Assembly (NCBI GenBank): GCA_023418925.1
Contig: JAEZYS010000018.1
Location: 51,257-115,256 of the forward strand
DNA from: Bacillota bacterium
GTDB taxonomy: Bacteria > Bacillota > Clostridia > Oscillospirales > Ruminococcaceae
DNA length: 64,000 nucleotides
Direction of reading: 5' to 3'
Part shown: positions 16,741-25,153 of the stretch, one piece after another
How the letters are laid out: each line of letters begins with the position of its first letter
How positions within the stretch are numbered: the first letter of the stretch is position 1
Position numbers and translations under genes: made by a program
The notes under the pieces: model-generated
Database searches by the model: none
Told to the model about the DNA's origin: nothing
Seen by the model: only the letters and a program-made list of their open reading frames with translations

Positions 16741-18489
16741 ATGGTTTTTAAAACATTGGCAAAAAGCTTGCGTCAGTATAAGAAACAAGCATTTCAGGCA
16801 CCTGCACTTATCGCTTGTGAAGTACTGGTTGAATGTTTCATCCCGCTTATAATGGCACAGCTTATTGACGAAATGAAAGGTGGATCTCTTTCACCGATAA
16901 TCAAGTATGGCATTATCCTAATAGTTATGGCTCTTGTTTCACTTTTGTTTGGATTCTTCTCAGGAAAAATTTCGGCTATAGCTTCATGCGGATTTGCCAA
17001 AAACCTTAGACAGGATCTTTTCTACAAGGTTCAGGATTTTGCATTCCCGGATATAGACAAATTCTCATCCTCATCGCTTGTTACCCGTCTTACAACAGAC
17101 GTAACAAACGTTCAGAATGCATTCCAGGTTATAATAAGAATTGCTGTCAGAACTCCTCTGATGCTTGTATTCTCAATAATCATGAGCTTTACTATTAACT
17201 CAAAAATGGCTCTTATTTTCGCAGCACTTGTTCCTATCCTTGGTATTGGTCTTTTCAGCATTATATTCAAGGTGTTCCCGATTTTTAGAAAAATCTTTAA
17301 AAAATATGATGCCTTGAACAATTCTGTTCAGGAAAACGTTTCAGGAATAAGGGATGTCAAGTCATATGTCCGTGAGGATTATGAAAAAGAAAAGTTTGAT
17401 AAATCCGCTCTTGAAGTAAGAAATGACTTCACAAGAGCTGAAAAGATTATTGCACTCAGCAACCCTATTATGACATTCACCATCTTTGCAGCACTTCTCC
17501 TTGTAAGCTACTTTGGTGCAAGGATGATTATCAGTTCAGTAGGAAGTGAACTTACTGCCGGTGAACTTTCTTCTCTAATTGTATATGGAATGCAGTCAAT
17601 GATTTCAATGATGATGCTTTCAATGGTATTTGTTATGATCTTAATTTCATCTGAATCATCAAAGAGAATTGTTGAAGTTCTTACTCACAGCTCCTCTCTT
17701 GCAAGCCCTGAAAATGCAGTCAAGGAAGTCAGCAACGGCAGCATTGAATACAAGGATGTTACTTTCAAGTACTCTGAAAATGCTGAAAAGAATGCTCTTG
17801 AAAATATTAACCTTTCCATTAAATCAGGCGAAACAATTGGTATTCTTGGAAGCACAGGTTCTGCAAAAACAACACTTATTCAGCTTATTCCAAGACTTTA
17901 CGACGTTACAGAAGGTTCTCTCCTTGTTGGCGGACGTGATGTAAGAGAATATGACCTTGAGTCTCTAAGAAATGAGGTTGCTATTGTACTCCAGAAGAAT
18001 GTACTCTTTGCAGGAACAATCAAGGAAAATCTCCGTTGGGGCAATAAGGAAGCTACAGACGAAGAAATAGAACGTGTATGTAAACTTGCACAGGCAGATG
18101 AGTTTATTCAGCAGATGCCTGAAAAGTATGACACATTCATTGAACAGGGTGGTACTAACGTATCAGGCGGTCAGAAACAGCGTCTTTGTATTGCAAGAGC
18201 AATACTTAAAAAGCCAAAGATACTAATTTTCGATGACTCTACCTCCGCTGTAGATACAAAGACAGATGCATTCATCAGAAATGCAATGCATAAAGAAATC
18301 CCTGATACAACAAAGATTATCATTGCCCAGCGTGTTTCCTCAGTTGAGGATGCCAACAGAATCATTGTTATGGAAAACGGCAGGATAAAAGAAATCGGCT
18401 CTCACAAGGAACTCATTGAACTTAACGGTATTTATAAAGAAATGTACGAACTGCAGACAATGGCAAAGGAGGTTAACGATGAAACCTAA
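16741..18489 (+). CDS. ABC exporter half-transporter, degenerate nucleotide site subunit
   Basis: The 582-residue protein has an N-terminal six-helix exporter domain (roughly residues 15-320) fused to an ATPase domain. Walker A is GSTGSAKTT, with Ala replacing the Gly before Lys. The signature is NVSGGQKQRL. Walker B reads ILIFDDSTSAVD, so Asp replaces the catalytic Glu. The H-loop His is also replaced (IIAQRVSS). These changes mark it as the less active half of a heterodimer with the next gene. The substrate could be a drug, lipid or peptide. AAAGGAGA precedes the ATG. Confidence 0.9.
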   Translation: MVFKTLAKSLRQYKKQAFQAPALIACEVLVECFIPLIMAQLIDEMKGGSLSPIIKYGIILIVMALVSLLFGFFSGKISAIASCGFAKNLRQDLFYKVQDFAFPDIDKFSSSSLVTRLTTDVTNVQNAFQVIIRIAVRTPLMLVFSIIMSFTINSKMALIFAALVPILGIGLFSIIFKVFPIFRKIFKKYDALNNSVQENVSGIRDVKSYVREDYEKEKFDKSALEVRNDFTRAEKIIALSNPIMTFTIFAALLLVSYFGARMIISSVGSELTAGELSSLIVYGMQSMISMMMLSMVFVMILISSESSKRIVEVLTHSSSLASPENAVKEVSNGSIEYKDVTFKYSENAEKNALENINLSIKSGETIGILGSTGSAKTTLIQLIPRLYDVTEGSLLVGGRDVREYDLESLRNEVAIVLQKNVLFAGTIKENLRWGNKEATDEEIERVCKLAQADEFIQQMPEKYDTFIEQGGTNVSGGQKQRLCIARAILKKPKILIFDDSTSAVDTKTDAFIRNAMHKEIPDTTKIIIAQRVSSVEDANRIIVMENGRIKEIGSHKELIELNGIYKEMYELQTMAKEVNDET

Positions 18490-20404
18490 CATCAGAGCAC
18501 AAAAATCTCCAGGCGTTCAGGCAAATAAAGGCACTCTTCCAAGACTGGTCAAGTACATTGTAAGCAATTACAAGGCATATACAGTAATTGTTATAATCAC
18601 AATTATTCTTACCTCTCTTGCAACAGTTACAGCATCTTTCTTCCTTCAGAAAATTATTGATAACTGCATTATCCCTGGTCTGGAAACAGGACTTCAGTCA
18701 GTTATGCCCCTGCTTATGAAGTATATTACAATCATGGCAGTTATCTTTGGCGTCGGAGTTATTGTAGCATATATATTCTCAAAATTACTGGCTATCATGA
18801 CTCAGGGAACACTCTACAACCTCAGGAGAGATATGTTCTCGAAGATGGAATCACTTCCTATCAAATACTTTGATACCCATGCACACGGCGACATCATGAG
18901 TACTTACACAAACGATACTGATGCTTTACGTCAGTTTATAGGTCAGAGTATGCCTACAGTAGTGCAGTGTTCTCTCAGCATTATTGCAATGCTTGTAATG
19001 ATGCTGTACTTCAGCGTATGGCTCACACTTGTTGTTCTTGCAATATGCTTTATTATGATTAGGATTACAGGAACAATCGGTGGAGCAAGTTCAAAGTTTA
19101 TGATAATGCAGCAGAAATCACTTGCAAAAGAAGAAGGCTTTGTCGAAGAAATGATGAAGGGTCAGAAAGTTGTAAAGGTATTCTGCCACGAAGAGGAAAG
19201 CAAGAAAAGCTTTGATGAACTTAATGAAGAGCTTTTTGAAAATGGTGCCAAGGCTAACGCTTATGGTAACATCCTCATGCCTATCCTCGGTAACATGGGA
19301 AACATCCTTTATGTTGTTCTTGCAATTGTAGGCGGACTTCTTGTTTACTTTAATGCTCCTAACCTTAGCCTTTCAGGAACAGCAACTATCTCAATTGGTA
19401 TCATCATTTCATTCCTCGGAACAGCAAGACAGTTATCACAGACTATCGGTCAGGTAGCAATGCATATTCCTATGATTGCTATGGCAGGTGCAGGCGCTGA
19501 AAGAATATTCAGCCTTATGGATGAAGAACCTGAATTTGATGATGGCTATGTAACACTTGTATGTGCTGAAAAGGACGAAGACGGAAACATTATCGAAAGT
19601 GACAAGTACACAGGTATGTGGGCATGGAAGCATCCTCACCAGGCTGATTCATCTACAACATACACAGAACTTAAAGGTGATATCCGTATGTTCGACGTAG
19701 ATTTCGGATACAACCCTGATAAAATGGTTCTGCATGATATTTCACTCTATGCAAAGCCTGGTCAGAAGATTGCATTCGTTGGAGCAACAGGTGCAGGAAA
19801 AACCACCATCACAAACCTTATCAACCGTTTCTATGATATTGAAGACGGAAAGATAAGATATGACGGTATCAATATAAATAAGATCAGAAAGTCAGATCTC
19901 CGTCGTTCACTTGCCATTGTTCTTCAGGATGTAAACCTCTTTACTGGAACAGTTATTGACAATATCAGATACGGAAAGCTTGATGCAACGGATGAAGAAT
20001 GTATCAATGCTGCAAAGCTTGCAAATGCTCATGACTTCATTACTAGACTTCCTGACGGCTATAATACAATGCTTACAGGAAACGGTTCAAGCCTTTCACA
20101 GGGTCAGAGACAGCTTGTTTCAATTGCCCGTGCAGCCGTTGCAAACGCTCCAGCAATGATTCTCGATGAAGCAACATCTTCAATCGACACACATACCGAA
20201 GCACTCGTACAGGAAGGCATGGACAGACTAATGCATGGCAGAACAGTATTCGTTATTGCTCATAGACTTTCAACTGTCAAGAACAGCGATGCAATCATGG
20301 TTCTCGATCATGGACGCGTAGTTGAAAAAGGTAACCACCAGCAGCTTATCGAACAGCATGGAACATACTATCAGTTATATTCAGGAGCATTTGAACTGGA
20401 ATAA
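18479..20404 (+). CDS. ABC exporter half-transporter, catalytic subunit
   Basis: The 641-residue partner overlaps the previous gene by 11 nt (ATGAAACCTAA), with AAAGGAGG upstream fixing the start at 18479. The six-helix membrane domain spans about residues 30-345. The ATPase domain has canonical GATGAGKTT, SLSQGQRQ, MILDEATSSID and VIAHRLST. About 60 extra residues (around EDGNIIESDKYTGMWAW) join the two domains, a feature of this heterodimer subfamily. The overlap and complementary active sites indicate an obligate pair. Confidence 0.92.
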   Translation: MKPNIRAQKSPGVQANKGTLPRLVKYIVSNYKAYTVIVIITIILTSLATVTASFFLQKIIDNCIIPGLETGLQSVMPLLMKYITIMAVIFGVGVIVAYIFSKLLAIMTQGTLYNLRRDMFSKMESLPIKYFDTHAHGDIMSTYTNDTDALRQFIGQSMPTVVQCSLSIIAMLVMMLYFSVWLTLVVLAICFIMIRITGTIGGASSKFMIMQQKSLAKEEGFVEEMMKGQKVVKVFCHEEESKKSFDELNEELFENGAKANAYGNILMPILGNMGNILYVVLAIVGGLLVYFNAPNLSLSGTATISIGIIISFLGTARQLSQTIGQVAMHIPMIAMAGAGAERIFSLMDEEPEFDDGYVTLVCAEKDEDGNIIESDKYTGMWAWKHPHQADSSTTYTELKGDIRMFDVDFGYNPDKMVLHDISLYAKPGQKIAFVGATGAGKTTITNLINRFYDIEDGKIRYDGININKIRKSDLRRSLAIVLQDVNLFTGTVIDNIRYGKLDATDEECINAAKLANAHDFITRLPDGYNTMLTGNGSSLSQGQRQLVSIARAAVANAPAMILDEATSSIDTHTEALVQEGMDRLMHGRTVFVIAHRLSTVKNSDAIMVLDHGRVVEKGNHQQLIEQHGTYYQLYSGAFELE

Positions 20405-20414
20405 CAATAATAAC

Positions 20415-20450
20415 AAAGCCGTCAGGATTATGTTTCTGACGGCTTTATTT
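20415..20450 (+). terminator. Terminator of the ABC exporter operon
   Basis: An 11-bp stem, AAAGCCGTCAG with CTGACGGCTTT, is followed by ATTTAT. Confidence 0.85.
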
Positions 20451-20465
20451 ATGGTTTACTGTAAG

Positions 20466-20505
20466 AAAATCAACAGCCCCCGTAATTTAGCGACTGTTGA
20501 TTTCA
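20466..20505 (-). terminator. Terminator of the chemoreceptor gene
   Basis: A 10-bp stem (AAATCAACAG, 20467-20476, with CTGTTGATTT, 20494-20503). On the minus strand the hairpin follows the stop codon. Confidence 0.7.
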
Positions 20506-20508
20506 TTT

Positions 20509-22449
20509 TTATTTTGTGAGTTTGAATTTTCCTACCATAGTCTTTAAAGCTACTGCCTGTCCGGAAAGCTCCTCTGATGAAGCCGCACTTTCTTCTGAAG
20601 AAGCAGAGTTTGATTGGATTGCCTTTGATATTACTTCAATCTTTTCATTTATATCAAGAATTGCCTGTTCCTGGTCAGTAGTTGCCTTACTTATCTTCTG
20701 AACGCTCTCGATCATTTTCTTGGATATTTCATTGACATCCGCCATCTTCTGAGCAGTAAGATTTGCGATAGACTTTCCGTTTTCAACAGCATCAAGCGTC
20801 TGCATTATCAGATCACTTGTATTTTTGACGGATTCAGAACTCTTGGATGCAAGATTTCTTACTTCATCAGCAACAACAGCAAATCCCTTTCCGGCTGCTC
20901 CTGCTCTTGCTGCTTCAACAGCTGCATTAAGTGAAAGAATGTTTGTCTGGAAGGCAATATCCTCAATTGTCTTTACAATCTTCTCTACTTCTGTTGACTG
21001 ATAGCTTATCTTGTTCATTGCTTCAAGCATTCTGTTCATATCCTCGTTGCTTTCAACAATCTTGTTTTCTGTTTCCTTAACAAGGTTTATTGTATTAACC
21101 GTATTCTTGGCATTTTCAGTAACCATATTGGCAACATCACTGATGTTTGCGGAGATATTTGAAATTGCTGTTGTCTGTTCAACTGAGCTTTGTGCAAGCA
21201 GCTGAGATGTGTTTGACATCTGATTTGCACTGGACGAAACCTCATTTGCACTTATGTCAATACCCTTCAATGTTAAATTCAATGAATCAGCTATTTTGTT
21301 AAATTGTTCCTTGATCTTATTGAAATCTCCCTCATATTCAATGCTTGTAAGCTCAGCAAAATTTCCGCTGCACATCATGTCAAGATTAGCATTAATATCC
21401 TCTATGGTTCTGTTAAGACTTATGATATGTTGTTCAAGGTCATTAAGCAGTCTTCCCGTTTCATCATTTGCTTTAGTTGTCGGCACTTCGGAAGACAAAT
21501 CGCCATTTGCAAGCAGTGAAAGCCTTTTGCCGCAGTCAATTATAGGTTTTGTAATAGTTTTTGAAAGCATGAAAGAAATTAATAATGCTATTACAAGCAT
21601 TATCGCAACTGCTAATATCATGCCAATAATCATACGTGTCAAATGCTGTGTAAACTGGTTTTCCTGAAAGAATATGCAGATTCTCCAACCGTTTGTATTC
21701 GGTATTAAAGAATAAGAAAACATCTGCCTTACTCCGCCAACCTTGGCAACTTCCACCCCTTTTTCATTTTCGAGCATAATGCTTTTTACTTCTAAAAATT
21801 CATCACTGTTAAGGTCAATTGTGTTTTTTTCATCTTGATTTTCTTTAATAAGTTCTCCTTCTCCGCTTACAAGGACAGAACCGCTCGTCTCTAAGAACTT
21901 AACATCATCCAGCATTGCCTGGACACCTTCATCCTTGAGAACATAATAAACTACACCAACAACTTCAGAATTTGCTTCTCCGTTTTTCCACAAAGGAGCA
22001 GCAACTATGTATACATACTTTTCAGTAATCTTGCTAAATGTAGGATCTGCAATATTAGGCTGACCTGCCAGAGCTTTCTGAACATAACCTCTTTCAAGAT
22101 AGTTCTTACCATCAAATATGCTGTTGCCATCACTAGCCATTATTATATTTCCACGTTCAAGGCCATGCATTTCAGCCATATCAGTTATAATCTTCTGCTT
22201 TTCATCAACGGAAACCTTCAGATCTGAAAGTTTAGGATTACAACCACTTGTCGATGCAACATTAAGGGCGGCATTAAATTCGTTTGAAACTTTTTTAGAA
22301 GAGAGAATCGCTATTTTGTCCATTGACATATCAATTACACTTGTTAATGCTCCTCTTGTTAAGAATACCGCAACAAGAAGAAGGATTATCGTTACAATCA
22401 CAATCTGAACAGAAGTTAATAATACCAACTTAGTTTTTATGCTTTTCAT
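20509..22449 (-). CDS. Methyl-accepting chemotaxis protein
   Basis: The 646-residue membrane chemoreceptor has a first transmembrane helix at about residues 9-31 and an extracellular sensor of about 240 residues with Cache-like character. A second helix lies near 270-295, then a HAMP domain and the signalling hairpin. The hairpin tip reads IAFQTNILSLNAAVEAARAG. AAGGAG precedes the ATG. The ligand is not predictable. It implies a CheA/CheW pathway elsewhere in the genome. Confidence 0.93.
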   Translation of the reverse strand: MKSIKTKLVLLTSVQIVIVTIILLLVAVFLTRGALTSVIDMSMDKIAILSSKKVSNEFNAALNVASTSGCNPKLSDLKVSVDEKQKIITDMAEMHGLERGNIIMASDGNSIFDGKNYLERGYVQKALAGQPNIADPTFSKITEKYVYIVAAPLWKNGEANSEVVGVVYYVLKDEGVQAMLDDVKFLETSGSVLVSGEGELIKENQDEKNTIDLNSDEFLEVKSIMLENEKGVEVAKVGGVRQMFSYSLIPNTNGWRICIFFQENQFTQHLTRMIIGMILAVAIMLVIALLISFMLSKTITKPIIDCGKRLSLLANGDLSSEVPTTKANDETGRLLNDLEQHIISLNRTIEDINANLDMMCSGNFAELTSIEYEGDFNKIKEQFNKIADSLNLTLKGIDISANEVSSSANQMSNTSQLLAQSSVEQTTAISNISANISDVANMVTENAKNTVNTINLVKETENKIVESNEDMNRMLEAMNKISYQSTEVEKIVKTIEDIAFQTNILSLNAAVEAARAGAAGKGFAVVADEVRNLASKSSESVKNTSDLIMQTLDAVENGKSIANLTAQKMADVNEISKKMIESVQKISKATTDQEQAILDINEKIEVISKAIQSNSASSEESAASSEELSGQAVALKTMVGKFKLTK

Positions 22450-22486
22450 ATTTGATTCTCCTTATATAAATCTATATTTTAAGTCA

Positions 22487-22515
22487 ATATTACCATATTA
22501 CTATTAATATGTCAA
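22487..22515 (-). promoter_or_regulatory. Promoter of the chemoreceptor gene
   Basis: On the minus strand: TTGACA (22515-22510), a 17-bp spacer and TAATAT (22492-22487) preceded by TGG. Confidence 0.75.
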
Positions 22516-22595
22516 TTGATTTATTGTTAATTTTAACTATGTTTATGTCCTTTAAACATGACGCATTAAGCAAACGTATATTTACTTTAACATCA

Positions 22596-22636
22596 AAATA
22601 AAAACCTGACAATACTAAACCTTCAGTATTGTCAGG
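22596..22636 (-). terminator. Terminator of feoA
   Basis: An 11-bp stem CCTGACAATAC/GTATTGTCAGG is followed, on the minus strand, by TTTTTATTTT. Confidence 0.9.
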
Positions 22637-22647
22637 CCATAATCCAA

Positions 22648-22878
22648 TTATGTAAGTACAATATTAGATGAATCTTCTGTTCTTAACGCAATTACTGCTC
22701 CTCTTATAAGGAAAGCAACCGGATCGCCAAGTGGACTTCTTAACATGCATGATACTTCTGTTCCCGGAATAAGTCCTAGATCAAACAGCCTTCTTTTCAT
22801 AGCACCGTTTATATTAACTGACTTTACAACAGCTCTCTCTCCTGCCAAAAGTGTATTTAAAGTTCTTTCCGAATTCAT
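22648..22878 (-). CDS. feoA: FeoA family protein
   Basis: The 76-residue SH3-like FeoA protein has VKSVNINGAMKRRLFDLGL and PGTEVSCMLRSPLGDPVAF. FeoA usually assists the FeoB ferrous iron channel, but no feoB is adjacent. A stand-alone FeoA domain can also act with a DtxR-type regulator. The divergent neighbour is a DtxR family protein lacking its own FeoA-like C-terminal domain, so this small protein might complement it. GAGGTG lies about 12 nt before the ATG. Confidence 0.85.
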   Translation of the reverse strand: MNSERTLNTLLAGERAVVKSVNINGAMKRRLFDLGLIPGTEVSCMLRSPLGDPVAFLIRGAVIALRTEDSSNIVLT

Positions 22879-23009
22879 ATTTTCACTGCACCTCGAATAA
22901 TATTAATATAGTAACTGAATAACTTTAGTTCAGAGAAACTTTCTTTCTCAACACATATTATGGCATAACTAAACTTTTGTTACAGACTATTTTTGCCTGA
23001 AGGTGCGCT
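22879..23009. promoter_or_regulatory. Divergent feoA/dtxR control region
   Basis: The 131-bp region between two divergent genes contains the related near-palindromes AACTTTAGTT (22921-22930) and AACTAAACTT (22967-22976). They lie within a wider inverted arrangement starting at GTAAC and ending at GTTAC. These could be metal-regulator operators. Promoter hexamers are not clear. Confidence 0.4.
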
Positions 23010-23444
23010 ATGATTTTTGAAAAAACTCAATTTCATACATTTAACGGAAATATATCTGCAAAGGACAGTCAATTAACTCCTTCAATGGAGGATTATCTTG
23101 AAATGATATATCGTATTCTCAGAACAGAAAAAGTTGTAAGGATAAATCAGCTGGCGGAAAGCCTGAATGTAAAAGCATCATCAGCGTCAAAAATGGTTTC
23201 AGGGCTAACCAATCTGGGGTATCTTTACTACGAAAAATACGGGTATGTTTGTCTTTCGGATGACGGAATTGAAATGGGAGAATATCTTTTAAAAAGACAC
23301 AGCGTTCTCAACAAACTTCTCTGCTATATAAATAAATCAGATGATGAACTTGAACAAGTTGAAAAAATTGAGCATTTCATTAACAGAAAGACCATTGAAA
23401 ATATAAATGTACTTTTGCAGCAGTTAGGTGTGACTTCATCCTAA
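23010..23444 (+). CDS. DtxR/MntR family metal-dependent regulator
   Basis: The 144-residue protein has the winged-helix domain of DtxR/MntR, with PSMEDYLEMIYRI at its start and INQLAESLNVKASSASKMVSGL as the helix-turn-helix. A dimerisation region around LKRHSVLNKLL and EKIEHFINRKT follows. It has no C-terminal SH3-like domain. It probably represses iron or manganese genes when the metal is bound. AAGGTG precedes the ATG, and the gene is divergent from feoA. Confidence 0.87.
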   Translation: MIFEKTQFHTFNGNISAKDSQLTPSMEDYLEMIYRILRTEKVVRINQLAESLNVKASSASKMVSGLTNLGYLYYEKYGYVCLSDDGIEMGEYLLKRHSVLNKLLCYINKSDDELEQVEKIEHFINRKTIENINVLLQQLGVTSS

Positions 23445-23460
23445 ACCCCTAAAAACAGAT

Positions 23461-23494
23461 AAAAGCTCCCCGTAAAAAACGGAGAGCTTTTATG
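23461..23494. terminator. Bidirectional terminator
   Basis: TAAAAGCTCC-CCGT pairs with ACGG-AGAGCTTTTA. It lies between the convergent dtxR-like gene and the binding-protein gene. Confidence 0.8.
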
Positions 23495-23501
23495 TTAAGT
23501 A

Positions 23502-24380
23502 TTACTTTACTGTTGTTATATCTGAACCAAACCACTTAATAGAAATTTCAGCAAGTTTTCCATCTGCCTTCATTTCAGAAAGTGTCTTCTGCACTTCATC
23601 TCTAAGAGCCTGATCATTTTTTCTGAATCCGACTGCATATTCTTCTCTTTCAAGTCCGTCAGCAAGAACAATATAATCCTTGCCGCCTGTTGTGATTTCA
23701 TAGTTAGCAACTACTGAATCCATAAATACAGCATCTGCAAGGTCAAGTTCAAGTTGCTGTAAGCATTCAACGTTTGTTGAAAGAGGCGCTACAGTTATAT
23801 CAAGTCCTGATGCATCAAGGATATCCTTTGCTGAAGAACCGTTTTGAACTGCAACCGTCTTTCCTGCAAGGTCAGCCTGTGAAGCAATGCTGCTGCCGTT
23901 CTTTACAACGAAAGCCATTTCATTGTTCATGTAAGGTTCAGAAAGATTCATAGCCTCTGCTCTTGAAGGGTTGATGGACATGCCGTTCCAGATACAGTCG
24001 ATGTTTCCAGCGTTAAGATCCTGTTCCTTTGTATCCCAGTTGATTGGCTGGAGAACAAGTTCAACACCCATTCTTGAAGCAACTTCCTTAGCTACATCGA
24101 TATCAAAACCTACAATTTCATCATTTTCATTTGTATATCCCATTGGTTTGAATGTTGCATCAAGTCCGAGAATGAGCTTTCCCGAATCAAGGACCTTTTG
24201 TAAAGATTCATCCTCACCTGCAGCAGTTGTTTCTGATGCAGTGGATTCTTCTGTTTCAGAAACAGCGGCTGTTGTAGTTTCATTTATGACTTCATCTGCA
24301 GTGTTTGTGGAGCATCCTGTAAGCGCCATAACAGGAAATGCAAGAAGAATAGCAAGATTTTTTAATAAATTTCTTTTCAT
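23502..24380 (-). CDS. Amino acid ABC transporter substrate-binding lipoprotein
   Basis: The 292-residue SBP family 3 lipoprotein has a signal peptide ending in the lipobox LTGC (Cys23) and a Thr/Glu-rich linker (about residues 24-58). Two binding lobes follow, including GFDIDVAKEVASRMG, DCIWNGMSINPSRAEAMNLSEPY and AGKTVAVQNGSSAKDIL. Such proteins bind polar or charged amino acids on the outer membrane face. No permease or ATPase gene is adjacent, so it must use a transporter encoded elsewhere. GAAAGGAAAC precedes the ATG. Confidence 0.92.
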   Translation of the reverse strand: MKRNLLKNLAILLAFPVMALTGCSTNTADEVINETTTAAVSETEESTASETTAAGEDESLQKVLDSGKLILGLDATFKPMGYTNENDEIVGFDIDVAKEVASRMGVELVLQPINWDTKEQDLNAGNIDCIWNGMSINPSRAEAMNLSEPYMNNEMAFVVKNGSSIASQADLAGKTVAVQNGSSAKDILDASGLDITVAPLSTNVECLQQLELDLADAVFMDSVVANYEITTGGKDYIVLADGLEREEYAVGFRKNDQALRDEVQKTLSEMKADGKLAEISIKWFGSDITTVK

Positions 24381-24436
24381 AATTAGTTTCCTTTCTCAAT
24401 ATATATTCAGTCGTTTCTATTAAATGTAATAATAAC

Positions 24437-24465
24437 ATAATACCACAATAACAAGCTAAAGTAAA
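24437..24465 (-). promoter_or_regulatory. Promoter of the binding-protein gene
   Basis: On the minus strand: TTTACT, a 17-bp spacer and TATTAT preceded by TGG. Confidence 0.6.
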
Positions 24466-24576
24466 TAGAGCACAAATCATCTTTGTATGAGTGCAACACT
24501 TGAGGTATCAGAAAAACACATTTTTATTGCATATATATCAAAATGTTACGAAATTGTAAATTACGAGAAATATGTA

Positions 24577-24605
24577 TTGACTTTTTTGGACAAGTATTGT
24601 AAAAT
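24577..24605 (+). promoter_or_regulatory. Promoter of the tRNA cluster
   Basis: TTGACT (24577-24582), a 17-bp spacer and TAAAAT (24600-24605), 46 bp before tRNA-Val. Confidence 0.7.
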
Positions 24606-24651
24606 AAATAAGTCGCTTGATGATAAAACAATTTCAAAAGCGAAATTAAGT

Positions 24652-24727
24652 GGGAGCATAGCTCAGCTGGGAGAGCATCTGCCTTACAAGCAGAGGGTCA
24701 TAGGTTCGAGCCCTATTGTTCCCACCA
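24652..24727 (+). tRNA. tRNA-Val (anticodon TAC)
   Basis: Complete cloverleaf: acceptor GGGAGCA/TGTTCCC, anticodon loop CTTACAA, T loop TTCGAGC, discriminator A and encoded CCA. Confidence 0.96.
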
Positions 24728-24732
24728 CTTAT

Positions 24733-24809
24733 GGCCTGGTAGTTCAGTTGGTTAGAACGCCGCCCTGTCACGGCGGAGGTCGTGGGTTCGAGTCCCATCC
24801 AGGTCGCCA
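24733..24809 (+). tRNA. tRNA-Asp (anticodon GTC)
   Basis: Complete cloverleaf: acceptor GGCCTGG/CCAGGTC, anticodon stem CCGCC/GGCGG with loop CTGTCAC, discriminator G and encoded CCA. It starts 5 nt after tRNA-Val. Confidence 0.96.
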
Positions 24810-24812
24810 TTT

Positions 24813-24888
24813 GCCTCTGTAGCTCAGTCGGTAGAGCAGGGGACTGAAAATCCCCGTGTCGATGGTTCGATTCCGTCCGGAGGCACCA
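24813..24888 (+). tRNA. tRNA-Phe (anticodon GAA)
   Basis: Complete cloverleaf: acceptor GCCTCTG/CGGAGGC, anticodon stem GGGGA/TCCCC with loop CTGAAAA, discriminator A and encoded CCA. Confidence 0.96.
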
Positions 24889-24894
24889 TTATGG

Positions 24895-24939
24895 TGCAGG
24901 TTTAATTGGTGTAATAATGCTGATATAACCTGCATTTTT
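24895..24939 (+). terminator. Terminator-like hairpin inside the tRNA cluster
   Basis: TGCAGGTT (24895-24902) pairs with AACCTGCA (24927-24934), followed by TTTTT right up to tRNA-Gly. TGATATAAC in the loop side could be an extended -10 for tRNA-Gly. Confidence 0.6.
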
Positions 24940-25015
24940 GCGGATTTAGCTCATCTGGTAGAGCGCCACCTTGCCAAGGTGGAGGTAGCGAGTTCGAGCC
25001 TCGTAATCCGCTCCA
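24940..25015 (+). tRNA. tRNA-Gly (anticodon GCC)
   Basis: Complete cloverleaf: acceptor GCGGATT/AATCCGC, anticodon stem CCACC/GGTGG with loop TTGCCAA, discriminator T and encoded CCA. It is separated from tRNA-Phe by a terminator-like hairpin. Confidence 0.96.
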
Positions 25016-25019
25016 TAAG

Positions 25020-25056
25020 AAAGCGGCGGAGCAATAGTTCCGGCGCTTTTGTTTTT
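25020..25056 (+). terminator. Terminator of the tRNA cluster
   Basis: AAAGCGGCGGA pairs with TCCGGCGCTTT with one mismatch, followed by TGTTTTT. Confidence 0.75.
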
Positions 25057-25063
25057 CTGTAAG

Positions 25064-25091
25064 AAAACCCTTTCTTTAAAGAAAGGGTTTT
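25064..25091. terminator. Perfect 28-bp palindrome, bidirectional terminator
   Basis: AAAACCCTTTCTTT is directly followed by its exact complement. It lies between the tRNA cluster and mazF and ends in T or A runs on both strands. Confidence 0.7.
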
Positions 25092-25095
25092 GTGA

Positions 25096-25153
25096 TGTTA
25101 CATAGATGACATTAGCTGTCGGGGGTCCCAGCTTGCAAGGTATCTATGTAACA
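25096..25153. repeat. Inverted repeat overlapping the 3' end of mazF
   Basis: TGTTACATAGAT (25096-25107) and ATCTATGTAACA (25142-25153) are exact inverted repeats around a GC-richer loop. The right arm forms the last codons and stop of mazF. Confidence 0.6.

Noticed and set aside
24487..24822. Open frame of 111 codons over the tRNA cluster
   Set aside because: It runs through tRNA-Val and tRNA-Asp, has no ribosome-binding site, and its sequence is explained by the tRNAs.
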